Origin: Catellatospora sp. KI3
Lineage (GTDB): Bacteria > Actinomycetota > Actinomycetes > Mycobacteriales > Micromonosporaceae
DNA: 64,000 nucleotides
Direction: 5' to 3'
NCBI RefSeq assembly: GCF_029948125.1
Contig: NZ_JASAMB010000012.1
Span: 124,001 to 188,000 of the forward strand
Part shown: piece after piece, positions 42,938 to 51,924 of the stretch
How positions within the stretch are numbered: the stretch's first letter is position 1
How the letters are laid out: every line of letters begins with the position of its first letter
Made by a program: the position numbers and the translations under genes
Notes under the pieces: model-generated
What the model saw: only the letters and a program-made list of their open reading frames with translations
Database searches by the model: none
Told to the model about the DNA's origin: nothing

Positions 42938-43135
42938 TCAGCTGTGATCTATCTCGGGGACGCCTGCCTCGTCGAGCATGGAGAAGAACTTGGCGATCCG
43001 ACCGGTGCGAGCGCGCTGGCTCGTGGTCGTGAAGATGATTCGCTGGGCGGCCTGCGACAGCCCCACGAAGAATGTTGACGTGGACTCGATGGGATCTCGG
43101 TTGTGGGCCCACCACTGTTCGTCGTCGAGGCCGAG
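42938..43135 (-). pseudogene. Possible C-terminal gene fragment
   Basis: In the 490-bp gap between the HNH-like and SMC-operon genes the minus strand reads GLDDEQWWAHNRDPIESTST, then AAQRIIFTTTSQRARTGRIA and KFFSMLDEAGVPEIDHS before a stop. It reads like real protein of 60-odd residues but has no start or family match. Low confidence. The rest of 42840-43329 holds nothing I can support. Confidence 0.25.
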
Positions 43136-43329
43136 GAAGAACGGCTCTGCGCATGGGCGCCTGGTCACGCGGTTTCGGAGCGTCGTCTCGCCTTGGCGAG
43201 TTGCCTGCGAGGCAGGCAGCCTCGGTTGCGCCCGCACGCACCTAAACAGTTTCGATAGATGACCTGTCCGGTGCTGGCGCTATCTCTGAGTGCAGTGGTG
43301 TCGCTGCTCTGCGCTATCGTGTGCTACCT

Positions 43330-44556
43330 GTGACCGAGGTTTCCGCACCCACGCTCGACGACTATGTGGCCGAAGCTGCCGTCGTGGGGATCTACCAGCA
43401 GGTCTTCGCGGTTCTGGCGCGTGAGTCCAACGCCATGGTCGATGACGCCGATTCGGTGAAGGTCGACGAGTCGATCTTGGACGCCTTCGCCGGGGCGGGC
43501 CCCGGCGGGCTGAGCGTGGATCAGGTTGCGGTGGCCTGTCGAGGCTTCCCAGATGCTCAGGTGCGGCGCCGGTTCTCGGTGCTTCGTTCGTACCGGGCGG
43601 TTGTCAAGGTCAACGACAGGCCGAACGAGATGTTCTACCAGGCCACGTTCGCCCCGTACGTGATGCTGTTGTTCCTGCGGCGCCTCGGCGACACCGGTGG
43701 CCAGGCTGAGCTGCACCGGCTGCTGTCGCTGGCCCGGATGTCGCTGGACGACAAGGGCGCGACTGCCGCGGATGCGCGTGCTCACCTTGTGGAGGTCACG
43801 AACGTGTTCCGGCTGCTGGCCAACCCGCTGATGCATCTGGCGACATCCGCGGCCATCGAGGCGTTGCGTGAGCAGGCCCGGCCGCTGCTGGGTAACGAGG
43901 AGCTGCTGAACAAGGCCCAGGAGTACCACGACGCCGCCGCGGAACAGTGGCCACAGCTGCTGCCTGCCTGCAGCGAGCTGCGGATGGCGCTGGCTGGCTA
44001 CCGCGACGCGGTCAGCACGGCGACGCATCGTCTGCTGGCCCACGCGGGCAAAACCAGGGCGCTGGGCCTGCTGCCCGCCGAGCGGTGGCGCACGTTCGCG
44101 CGCGACAGCGACGCGTCGGTGTTGGCGTCAGCGCTGGACGGGCTTCTGTTCGACGCACCCGCGCCCCACTTTCCGGTCGAGGCGCTGCTGGACGCGGTTG
44201 AGGAGGGTCTGCACGCCGAGGCCGGCCGGGTGCAGCCACCGCGGCCGCGCACCGACGACGATCCGACGCCCACCGAGCATGAGCGTGACACCGAGGGCCC
44301 GAGGCTGGCCGAGCTGGCTGAATTGCTGCTCGCGGGCAGTAACCGGATCAGTGTGGCCCGGTTGCTGCGCGAGGCCGGGCCGTGGCCCGCCGGCCGGCAG
44401 GTGCTGTCACACATGATCGCGATCCATCACCGCGACGAGCTTGCGTACGAGCTGACCTGGGGTGACGGTCTGCGTGTCGACGTCGAGTCGGCGGCAACAT
44501 GGGTGACCGACGGATGGTTCGGTCGCACCGGCACGGCAGAGGAGGGCGTACGGTGA
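43330..44556 (+). CDS. JetA/kleisin-like subunit of SMC defence operon
   Basis: First gene of a five-gene operon. The product (408 residues) has an N-terminal winged-helix-like region (TLDDYVAEAAVVGIYQQVFA, then GLSVDQVAVACRGFPDAQVR), a long helical middle and an acidic, Pro-rich linker (PPRPRTDDDPTPTEHERDTE) before a small C-terminal helical domain (ELAELLLAGSNRISVARLLR). That is the architecture of MukF/JetA kleisins, but sequence similarity is not evident by eye. GTG 43321 is an alternative start; neither has a good ribosome site. Its stop overlaps the next gene as GTGA. Confidence 0.75.
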   Translation: MTEVSAPTLDDYVAEAAVVGIYQQVFAVLARESNAMVDDADSVKVDESILDAFAGAGPGGLSVDQVAVACRGFPDAQVRRRFSVLRSYRAVVKVNDRPNEMFYQATFAPYVMLLFLRRLGDTGGQAELHRLLSLARMSLDDKGATAADARAHLVEVTNVFRLLANPLMHLATSAAIEALREQARPLLGNEELLNKAQEYHDAAAEQWPQLLPACSELRMALAGYRDAVSTATHRLLAHAGKTRALGLLPAERWRTFARDSDASVLASALDGLLFDAPAPHFPVEALLDAVEEGLHAEAGRVQPPRPRTDDDPTPTEHERDTEGPRLAELAELLLAGSNRISVARLLREAGPWPAGRQVLSHMIAIHHRDELAYELTWGDGLRVDVESAATWVTDGWFGRTGTAEEGVR

Positions 44557-45110
44557 GCGACCACGACGCGGCACTGTGGTGGGCCAAGATCCGCTCCGGG
44601 GGTCCGCAGCGCGTCCCACCGGGTGGGCTCACCCCTGCCGGGCTGCGCCGATTGGTTGAAGCCGACGCGCAGGCGGTGTGGCTGCTGCCCAACCTGCCCG
44701 AGGCGGCAGGGCCCGCGGTACTCGAAGAGTACGGCCTGCCCGGCCAGTCGGTCAGCGACCCACGAGGGTCCATGCGGGTGCTCGCGGCCTGCCTGCGCTG
44801 CTGCTGGACCGACCCCGGCTCCGACATGTGGCCCGGCGCGCCAGCGGCATTGGACCAGATCGCGGCGGTGTTCGCGCATCTGACGCCTGGCCGCGACGGG
44901 CAGACCCGCCATCGCGCGCTGCTGGGCGCGGTGCGGAGGCTGGCCTGGGCCGGGTGGCTGCGCTTCGACGAACGCACCCGCGTCGTGCAGCTCGGTCCCA
45001 GGGTTGCGTCGTGGGGGCCGCTGGAGCTGACGACCCTGCGCGAGCTGTGGCGCATGATCCCCTCCGCCGACCCTGCCGCGCAGGACACCGGGAAAGGCGG
45101 CATCAGGTGA
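44553..45110 (+). CDS. Small winged-helix/KITE-like subunit 1 of SMC operon
   Basis: A 185-residue protein, GTG 44553 with GGAGGG upstream. TRHRALLGAVRRLAWAGWLR, then FDERTRVVQLGPRVASW, resembles the helix-strand pattern of a winged helix as found in KITE proteins (MukE, JetB). The N-terminal part (LWWAKIRSGGPQRVPPGGLT) is unassigned. 4-nt overlaps on both sides place it firmly in the complex. No named family recognised. Confidence 0.7.
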   Translation: MSDHDAALWWAKIRSGGPQRVPPGGLTPAGLRRLVEADAQAVWLLPNLPEAAGPAVLEEYGLPGQSVSDPRGSMRVLAACLRCCWTDPGSDMWPGAPAALDQIAAVFAHLTPGRDGQTRHRALLGAVRRLAWAGWLRFDERTRVVQLGPRVASWGPLELTTLRELWRMIPSADPAAQDTGKGGIR

Positions 45111-45766
45111 GCCGACCCAACCCGATCTTCGCACAGGCGCTCGGGCACCTCAACGACCGGCAGCGCGAACACATCGAAGCGGCGTTCGCCCTGCTGGAAC
45201 ACAGCATCGAACCGGTCCATCGCCAGTACCTGCCAGCCATGGAGGACGCCAGCTCGCGCACAAGTCTGGAAGATCTCCTGCGCCGCACCGGCCGCACGCT
45301 GGTCACGGTCGACGGCGGCCTGCACTGGACCTCCGGGTTCGACGACACGATCGCAGCCGGGCTCACTGCCGCGGGATGGCAGCCGCTGACGACACTGGAG
45401 CGTGCGGTGCTGACGCTCGTGCTGGTGCACTCGGTGGCCATCCCGCGCAGTGAGGAGCAGCTGAACAACGACACATGGGCTAGCTCGCATCCGACCGCTG
45501 CGGCGGAGATCCTGCGCCACAGCAAGCTGCCCTCCACTGAAGCCAGATTGGCGTTGAGCCGGCTCGCCGCCGTCGGGCTGATCAGAATGGTACGCAGCGG
45601 CGACAGCGAAGGCGGCTACGTACCGGGACCGCAACTGCAACGCCTTACCCCGGCCGCACGCGAACGCCTACAGGAACAGCTCATCCTCGCCGCAGCCCCC
45701 GATCACCCCCTCGCCTCGGCGATCCGTGAGCGCCGCAGCCAGCACCCGAAGGGACAGCCCCTGTGA
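45107..45766 (+). CDS. Winged-helix/KITE-like subunit 2 (JetB/MksE-like) of SMC operon
   Basis: A 219-residue protein. TTLERAVLTLVLVHSVAIPR, then LPSTEARLALSRLAAVGLIR and a basic wing (GYVPGPQLQRLTPAARERLQ) look like one complete winged helix in the C-terminal half; the N-terminal half is helical with GLHWTSGFDDTIAAGLTAAG. Position directly before the SMC gene is that of JetB/MksE. Overlaps the neighbours by 4 nt. Assignment by context. Confidence 0.72.
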   Translation: MSRPNPIFAQALGHLNDRQREHIEAAFALLEHSIEPVHRQYLPAMEDASSRTSLEDLLRRTGRTLVTVDGGLHWTSGFDDTIAAGLTAAGWQPLTTLERAVLTLVLVHSVAIPRSEEQLNNDTWASSHPTAAAEILRHSKLPSTEARLALSRLAAVGLIRMVRSGDSEGGYVPGPQLQRLTPAARERLQEQLILAAAPDHPLASAIRERRSQHPKGQPL

Positions 45767-48700
45767 CGAGCCCCCGCATCGCCACCGCTGACGATGACAG
45801 CCCTCATGACGTCGTCGGCAACCGGATACTCATCGGCGTCCAGATGGTCAACATCTCGCGGCTGTCCACCCACCCGGTGCCGATCATCGCCAACGGCCTC
45901 ATCACCGTCGCCGGGCAAGGCCCCACCGACTCCAACGGCGCAGGAAAGTCCTCGTTCATCGCCGGGCTCAGCCTGCTGCACGCCGACGACCAGTGGCGAC
46001 TGCAGTCCGGTGCACAAGCCGCCGCCGAACTGCTGTTCACCGCCGAACTCGCCGGCCAGGAGGCCATGCACGCCAACGCCGACCGCGGCTACATCGTCGG
46101 CGTGTTCGCGCCACCAGCAGCCGACACCATCGACGATCTTGAAGCCGGGGTACTGACTGTATGGCTTCGTATCAACCGGCAGAGCCCACACGTCGAGGTT
46201 CGCTGGGTGCAACGGCTGCACCTGCCCTACGGAGAGACCGAAAACGAACGCGCCGCCGGCGCCGACACGCTCTGGAACGCGCTGCCCAAGAGCAACGGCC
46301 GCACCGACATCCGCGCCAACCGGCTGGCAAAGACGCTCTACGGCGACACCGTGCGCTGTGTGTCGTTCCTGTCGACGTCGGTGCGGGCCAGCCTGACAGC
46401 CAACCTGCTCGCGCAGCCGCTCAACGAACTGAGCCCCGAAAAGATCTTCGACGCGATCGGGGCTCTCACCGGGCTGACCGGCGAACTGGAACAGGAGCAG
46501 AAAGCGCGCTCACAGGAGCACAACCACGCCGCCACCGCCCAGCAGGCGCGCGAGCAGTACGACGAGTGGGACACGCGGATGAGCGTCGTGGAACGCGGCA
46601 TCAACTCCCGCCAGCACGCCCGGACGCTGCTTGACGAGGCCAGGGACTGCTGGCGCAGCCGCTGCGCCCGTCACCTGCTCGACGGAATCACCGAGTACGA
46701 AGACATCACCTCAGACCTGAAGAACAACGAGCAGACCCGCAAAGATCTCGAACCCGTCATCGCTAAGGCCAAGGCCGACCTCGGCAGGCTCACCGACGAC
46801 AAGGCACTCGAGCGCAGCTACCGCGAACGGGTCGAGCGGTTCCAGCAGATCAAGGCGGAGCTGGACGTGCTCAGGGTGGACCACAGCAACACCATCGGCC
46901 AGCTGGAGGCCCTCGCCGGACGAAAGCGTGAGCTTGAACTGAAGGCACAGGCGGCCGACGGCATGACCGTGGAGGAGGCTGCCCAGGCGAGACGGCAGGC
47001 AGAAAGCGACCTGAGCAGCGCCCAGCAAGCCAGGGGTGTCACCATCGCCGCGCTGGCAGCAGCCAACCGGGCGCTGGCAGCGGCCGAGCGGGGCGAGGAC
47101 GTGTCCTCAGCACAGGTCCGAATGCTACGTGCGGTCCCGATCGATGCGGTGCCGCTGGTGGACGTGGTTTCGCTGACCGAGGCACAGCGTGCGGTATGGG
47201 AAGCCAGACTACTGCCCTACCGCCACGCGATCGTCGTAGCCCACGAACACGCCGCCCACGCGGCCAAGATTCTGGCAGGGTTGCCGGGATCGCTAGTCGT
47301 GGGTGCCGACGGCCCGGACAGCACGCCCGACCGTGGCGCCGACCTGCCAGCGACCAACCACGAGAGCTTCGCGCTGAACGCGTTCCTTGGTTGCCTGGCC
47401 CAGCGGGCCGGAACCGAACCGACACACATCGATACGGCGGCCGGCGTGCGGGCGGTCAATGGGTTCGCCGAGCCGCTGACCGGCCGCGCCGGCCGCATCA
47501 GGGCTGCCCGCGCCGCAGTGCAGACGGCAGCCGAAGCTGATCAAAAAGCCGAGGCGGCAGTCACCGTATCTCAGCAGAAGTTCGACCGTGCCCAAGTGCG
47601 TTGCGACGCTGCGCAGGCAGGTGTGGACGCGGCCGAGATCGGCGCCCGTATCGCCAAGCTGCGCTCGCGCAACGACGACAACGAGAACGCCCAGCGCCTA
47701 CTCGCCGCACCGCTGGCTGCGGCCACCGAAGCCCACCAGCAGGCCGTACAGGAAAAGGCCGCCCGCGAACTGCGCATCGCCGCCGTTCGGCACCAGGTCA
47801 CATCAGCCGAGCGGGAGCGCAGCGAGGCGATAACCCGCTGGGAAGACCTGACGTCCCGCAGGGACGGCCTCGATCTGCCCGAGCGGCACGCTGCCTGGGG
47901 CGCCACCGCCGAAGCCGCACGTCGTCACCTGCTTGAGCTCGACGAGCAGAAACAACGTATGCCGCAATCCGACTGGGACGACGCCGCCGACTCCCTGGCT
48001 GGCCAGGTCAGGGACGCCTGCTTCCCGCTCGGCACGCCAGCAGAGCAGCTGCCCGAGGAACTGCGTATCGTCGACGAGCAGCGGCGCTCGCGTCGGTCCC
48101 ACGACCGCATCAGGCTGATCCCCCCGCTACTGCGGATAGTCAGCACCCACCTCGACCAGTACTCCCAGGTTGACAAGCAGCAGAAAGCCGAGATCGAACG
48201 CCAGCGAACCGATAAGACCGCCACGCTGCGTAGCGCCGAAGCGGCGCTTGAGGAGGCACGGCAAGCGTCGGAGGCGCTGCGCGCCACGATCGCCGCCGCG
48301 ATCAAGGCCAAGCTGAAGCAGGTCTCGAGCGAATTCGACCGCATCGACAAGGCTTATGGCGGCTACGGTGGCGGGCTGGACTTCCCCGAGCCGGAACCGC
48401 CCGCCGACCCCGACAAGGCGTGGCGCTGGTCGGTAACACCGAAATGGCGGCGGGGCGAGGGCAAGTCACCCGCCTCCTACCGCCTACGCGGCAATACCGC
48501 ACAAATGGACGACAAAGCTGTCAAACTCGTCTGCGCAGCGGCGCTTGCCGGCACCGGCGACCGGCCCCTGCTGCTGGTACTTGACGAGCTCGGCCGCAAC
48601 CTCGGGGCTGCACACCGTCGCGACGCCGTCGCCCTGTTCGAGAACATCGGACGAGACCGCTCCATCAGCGTCGTAGGCGCCCTGCAAGACGACATGGAAA

Positions 48701-48864
48701 GGTACGCTGTCGCCGCATCCAGCCTGTACATCAAGCTGCGCCGCACCTCCGACACCATGCCTTACAACCAGGCCCCGGTCGTCATCGGCAGCGAGCCCAA
48801 CCAGGCCCGTGTCGGCCTGCTCACCGAATGGATGATCTCCTACCGACCGGAGCCGCAGACATGA
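45763..48864 (+). CDS. SMC-like ATPase (JetC/MukB-like)
   Basis: A 1033-residue SMC protein. Walker A is at residues 53-64 (GPTDSNGAGKSS). Long coiled coils run over about 235-460 and 600-830, with a central non-coiled hinge-like part (about 455-590). Walker B is LLLVLDELGRNLG (Asp941-Glu942) and VVGALQDDMERYAV follows. No standard LSGGQ is visible; YRLRGNTAQMDDKAVKLVCA stands where the signature should be. It is shorter than classical JetC/TIGR02680 members. In Wadjet the SMC motor extrudes plasmid DNA, which the TOPRIM subunit cuts. Confidence 0.85.
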   Translation: MTSPRIATADDDSPHDVVGNRILIGVQMVNISRLSTHPVPIIANGLITVAGQGPTDSNGAGKSSFIAGLSLLHADDQWRLQSGAQAAAELLFTAELAGQEAMHANADRGYIVGVFAPPAADTIDDLEAGVLTVWLRINRQSPHVEVRWVQRLHLPYGETENERAAGADTLWNALPKSNGRTDIRANRLAKTLYGDTVRCVSFLSTSVRASLTANLLAQPLNELSPEKIFDAIGALTGLTGELEQEQKARSQEHNHAATAQQAREQYDEWDTRMSVVERGINSRQHARTLLDEARDCWRSRCARHLLDGITEYEDITSDLKNNEQTRKDLEPVIAKAKADLGRLTDDKALERSYRERVERFQQIKAELDVLRVDHSNTIGQLEALAGRKRELELKAQAADGMTVEEAAQARRQAESDLSSAQQARGVTIAALAAANRALAAAERGEDVSSAQVRMLRAVPIDAVPLVDVVSLTEAQRAVWEARLLPYRHAIVVAHEHAAHAAKILAGLPGSLVVGADGPDSTPDRGADLPATNHESFALNAFLGCLAQRAGTEPTHIDTAAGVRAVNGFAEPLTGRAGRIRAARAAVQTAAEADQKAEAAVTVSQQKFDRAQVRCDAAQAGVDAAEIGARIAKLRSRNDDNENAQRLLAAPLAAATEAHQQAVQEKAARELRIAAVRHQVTSAERERSEAITRWEDLTSRRDGLDLPERHAAWGATAEAARRHLLELDEQKQRMPQSDWDDAADSLAGQVRDACFPLGTPAEQLPEELRIVDEQRRSRRSHDRIRLIPPLLRIVSTHLDQYSQVDKQQKAEIERQRTDKTATLRSAEAALEEARQASEALRATIAAAIKAKLKQVSSEFDRIDKAYGGYGGGLDFPEPEPPADPDKAWRWSVTPKWRRGEGKSPASYRLRGNTAQMDDKAVKLVCAAALAGTGDRPLLLVLDELGRNLGAAHRRDAVALFENIGRDRSISVVGALQDDMERYAVAASSLYIKLRRTSDTMPYNQAPVVIGSEPNQARVGLLTEWMISYRPEPQT

Positions 48865-50150
48865 GCGACGAACGCGACCTCGGAAACCCGGCTCGCGACG
48901 ACCGTGAACTTGTCCTCGGCTGGGTGCACGGCGTGCCCGAAGGGCTGCACGCCTACGCACCCGTTCCCGCGACCGGCAGCTACCCCCGTGATCGCCTCGA
49001 CCGGCCCAAGATCCGCAGGGTACGTCTGCGCTCGGCCACTCCTCCACCCGCACCGGCCCGGCCGCCAGGCCTCGTCAGCGACAGCGACTGGAAGTGGATC
49101 ACCAGCGGCTCCCGCAGTTGGACCAGCGTCACCGGCAGGCTCGGCCCCGACGCCCATCGCATCGCCTCGGCACTGGCCAAGGCGGGATGCCTGACCATCG
49201 AGCACGATCTTCGGATCAGCGCACTCGTGCAACCCCCGCGGCGGCTGCACCCCCACCCCGACCTGGCCCACGCGCACGCCGAAGACCGCAGCCGACGAGA
49301 GGACGAAGCGGACGACATCCGCGCCCAGGCGGCAGAGCTCGCCGAGGCGCTCATCGCAGACTGGCCCGGCGTCGCCCGAGCACTGGGCTCGGCAACCAAC
49401 ACTGATCGGCTCGCCTGGGTGATACGGGCAGCTGACGACCTTGCGAACGGCCGAACCCATGACTCCGTGCGCGCCTTTGTTCAGACCCATGCGCGCTTCA
49501 CCAAGGCACGTGACGACGTCCACCACCTACTAGCCGAACTCGGGTTCGAACAAGAGGCCATCGTCGCACTCGGCCTGGCGCGCAACCCCTACATCGGCCT
49601 GGGCGGACCCATCAGAGTCAAGACCCGTGCCGGAACTATCAACCTTGCTGGCATCCCCGGCCCACACGACATCCGACTGCCAACCGGCCACGACATCTCA
49701 CTCTTGCTGCCAGCGCAGTCCTCGACCCTGCTGGTCATCGAGAACCGGCAAGCCGCCGAAGCCGCCTGCGACGCCTACCCCGAAAGCCCCGTCATCTGGT
49801 GCCACGGCCAACCCCCGACCGCCGTGCTCAGCCTGATCGCCCAAGCCGCACAGCAATCCAGCAGAGTGGTTATCTGCACGGATGCAGATCTCGGCGGCGC
49901 ACGCATTGCAGCCCGCATCGTGGACCACATCCCTACAAATCTCCAATCCGACGTCATCGACATAGGCGAGGCCAACCACGTTGCCGGGCGACCATTCAAC
50001 AGCCACAGCCGCTTCCACCTTGCCGCGATCGCCGAGCGAGACGACCGAATAGGGCAGTTCGCGCGGGCTTGCCTGGCACGCGGTTACGCCATCGAACAGG
50101 AAGCTGCGGCCAAGTCCTCCGTACGCAGGGCCGTCCAAGCCTCCGGTTGA
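48861..50150 (+). CDS. TOPRIM nuclease subunit (JetD/DUF2399-like) of SMC operon
   Basis: A 429-residue protein whose C-terminal half carries a TOPRIM: LLVIENRQAAEAACDAYPES (Glu294), then VIWCHGQPPTAVLSLIAQAA and VVICTDADLGGARIAARIV (Asp341, Asp343). The E...G-P-A...DxD-GG order matches DUF2399/JetD, the DNA-cleaving subunit of Wadjet. The N-terminal half contains a possible winged helix (GPDAHRIASALAKAGCLTIE). ATG 48861 overlaps the SMC stop as ATGA. Likely the effector nuclease acting on extruded plasmid DNA. Confidence 0.82.
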   Translation: MSDERDLGNPARDDRELVLGWVHGVPEGLHAYAPVPATGSYPRDRLDRPKIRRVRLRSATPPPAPARPPGLVSDSDWKWITSGSRSWTSVTGRLGPDAHRIASALAKAGCLTIEHDLRISALVQPPRRLHPHPDLAHAHAEDRSRREDEADDIRAQAAELAEALIADWPGVARALGSATNTDRLAWVIRAADDLANGRTHDSVRAFVQTHARFTKARDDVHHLLAELGFEQEAIVALGLARNPYIGLGGPIRVKTRAGTINLAGIPGPHDIRLPTGHDISLLLPAQSSTLLVIENRQAAEAACDAYPESPVIWCHGQPPTAVLSLIAQAAQQSSRVVICTDADLGGARIAARIVDHIPTNLQSDVIDIGEANHVAGRPFNSHSRFHLAAIAERDDRIGQFARACLARGYAIEQEAAAKSSVRRAVQASG

Positions 50151-50477
50151 CACCGCGACGACTGTGGAGGGTCGCAGCGTGGCAGTGACGGCTGTGCTGC
50201 GCAAGGATCATGTGCACGCAGGATGCGGCCAACGGCTCGGGCACGAGGACATGCGCAGGCGGTGACACGGGCTGGGAGCTCTCATTTTAATGCCCAGGGA
50301 TGTCAATGTGGGACATGGCCTCCGGGTCAGGCACGAAAGCCGCATATGGTCGCTGAGATCGATGGCCGCGCGGTCAGCCTGAAAGGCGGACGCTGCGGGT
50401 GCGGGTTCACGTCGGGACCGGCTTCGTGCCCAGCCGGGTGACGAGATCAAGGCAGTCACTCGCGAGATCAACGGCGG
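50151..50477. other. Intergenic region
   Basis: About 330 bp between the TOPRIM gene and the IS3 end. No gene, hairpin or repeat that I can support. Confidence 0.45.
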
Positions 50478-50501
50478 GGTCTGCTGCACCGATAGGTGAC
50501 A
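50478..50501. repeat. IS3 terminal repeat, orfB end of copy 1
   Basis: GGTCTGCTGCACCGATAGGT followed by GACA, 8 bp from the orfB stop on the minus strand. The same 20 bp recur at 51300 at the orfA end of the second IS copy, as expected for IS ends. Confidence 0.75.
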
Positions 50502-50508
50502 GGTGTAG

Positions 50509-51299
50509 TCACGCGGCCTGACTGGCCTGTGGAGTCATGATGGTCTCGAACTCGATGGGGGTCAACTTGCCGAGCGGGCGCTGGCGTCGGCGCCGGTGGT
50601 AGGTGCGTTCGATCCAGGTCACGATCGCGGTACGCAGCTGGTCGCGGGTGGCCCAGGACCGGCGGTCCAGGACGTTGTTCTGCAGCAGGCCGAAGAACGA
50701 TTCCATGGCCGCGTTGTCGCCGGCCGCGCCGACCCGGCCCATCGAGCCGAGCATGCGGTGCCGGTGCAGCGCGCCGACGAACTTCCTTGATCGAAATTGG
50801 CTGCCGCGGTCGGTGTGCACCACGCATCCGGCGACGCCGCGGCGGCGGGCGGTGGCGTTGTGCAGGGCGTTCACGGCCAGGCGGGACTTCATGCGCGAGT
50901 CGATGGAGTAGCCGACGATCCGGTTGGACCAGGCGTCCTTGACCGCGCACAGGTACAGCTTGCCCTCGCCGGTGCGGTGTTCGGTTATGTCGGCAAGCCA
51001 CAACCGGTTCGGCCCGGCGGCGGTGAAGTCCCGACGGACCAGGTCGTCATGGACCGGTGGCCCGACTTTGCGTCCCTTGCCGCGACGTTTCTTGGCGAAA
51101 CTGCTCCACCAGCCGCGCCCGGAGCAGATCTTCCACGCGGTCCGGTCGGCCATCGGTTGCCCGGCCGCGGCGGCTTCGTCGGCCAGGAACCGGTAGCCGA
51201 ACTCCGGGTCGTCGCGGTGGGCGTCGTGCAGGGCGTTGGCTCGCCACGCCTGGGCGTACTCAGCATCGGTGACTGGTCGGGCAAGCCACCGGTAGTAGA
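50509..51299 (-). pseudogene. IS3-family transposase orfB, 5'-truncated (copy 1)
   Basis: The frame reads from LYYRWLARPVTDAEYAQAWR through ADRTAWKICSGRGWWSSFAK and the DDE core: NRLWLADITEH (first Asp), GCVVHTDRGSQF (second Asp) and GDNAAMESFFGLL (Glu), ending RRQRPLGKLTPIEFETI, all typical of IS3 OrfB. The N-terminal part and orfA are missing: at 51300 the frame runs into the terminal repeat of another IS copy. An internal ATG at 51153 could give a 214-residue product. Probably not transposition-competent by itself. Confidence 0.85.
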
Positions 51300-51323
51300 G
51301 GTCTGCTGCACCGATAGGTCACA
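51300..51323. repeat. IS3 terminal repeat, orfA end of copy 2
   Basis: GGTCTGCTGCACCGATAGGT followed by CACA. It abuts the broken orfB of copy 1 and leads into orfA of a rightward copy, so copy 2 inserted into copy 1. Confidence 0.75.
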
Positions 51324-51357
51324 TCTGAGCTGGCTTGCCATGCGGGCAGGCTGGAAG

Positions 51358-51790
51358 GGTGTCGCCGCGCCCAAGCCCTACGCCAGGAGTTCCGTGACGG
51401 TGTCGTGCGGGTCGCGCGGACCCGCGATGCCGGCGTGACGGTCGAGCAGATCGCCAACGACTTCGGCGTCCACCCGATGACGCTGTTCAAAGGATGCGCG
51501 CCGCCGACGTCGACGCCGGCACCGAACCAGGCGTGACCAGCACCGTGTCCGCAGAGCTCCGCGAGGCGCGCAAGCGGCTGAAACTACTGGAGCAGGAGAA
51601 CGAGGTCCTGTGCCGGGCCACGGCATCCCCGTCGCGGTGACGTGCCGGGTTTTGAAGATCGCCCGCCAGCATTACTACCGGTGGTTTGCCCGACCAGTAA
51701 CCGCAGCTGAGTACGAGGCATGGCGAGCCAACGCCCTGTACGACGCTGCACGCCAACAGTTACGACTGGCATTTCGTGCCGCAGTCGGAT
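51358..51790 (+). pseudogene. IS3-family orfA and orfB N-terminus, decayed (copy 2)
   Basis: Across several frames the plus strand encodes RQEFRDGVVRVARTRDAGVT, then FGVHPMTLFK and SAELREARKRLKLLEQENEV, which is IS3 OrfA. It then encodes GIPVAVTCRVLKIARQHYYR, then FARPVTAAEYEAWRANALYD, the OrfB start. Frameshifts and stops interrupt both, and it ends at about 51790. It is a second copy of the same IS family, head to head with copy 1. 51791-51924 holds nothing recognised. Confidence 0.75.
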
Positions 51791-51924
51791 AGGACGTACA
51801 ACGACAGCGGCACCGGCGCTCCCCACTGACCCCGCCGCCCTGGCGGGCCCGTGCTGCCTGCGGGCCCGCACCCGACGACCGGATCGGCGCGCGTACTGCC
51901 GGTCACCGACGTGTATGCGGCCGT

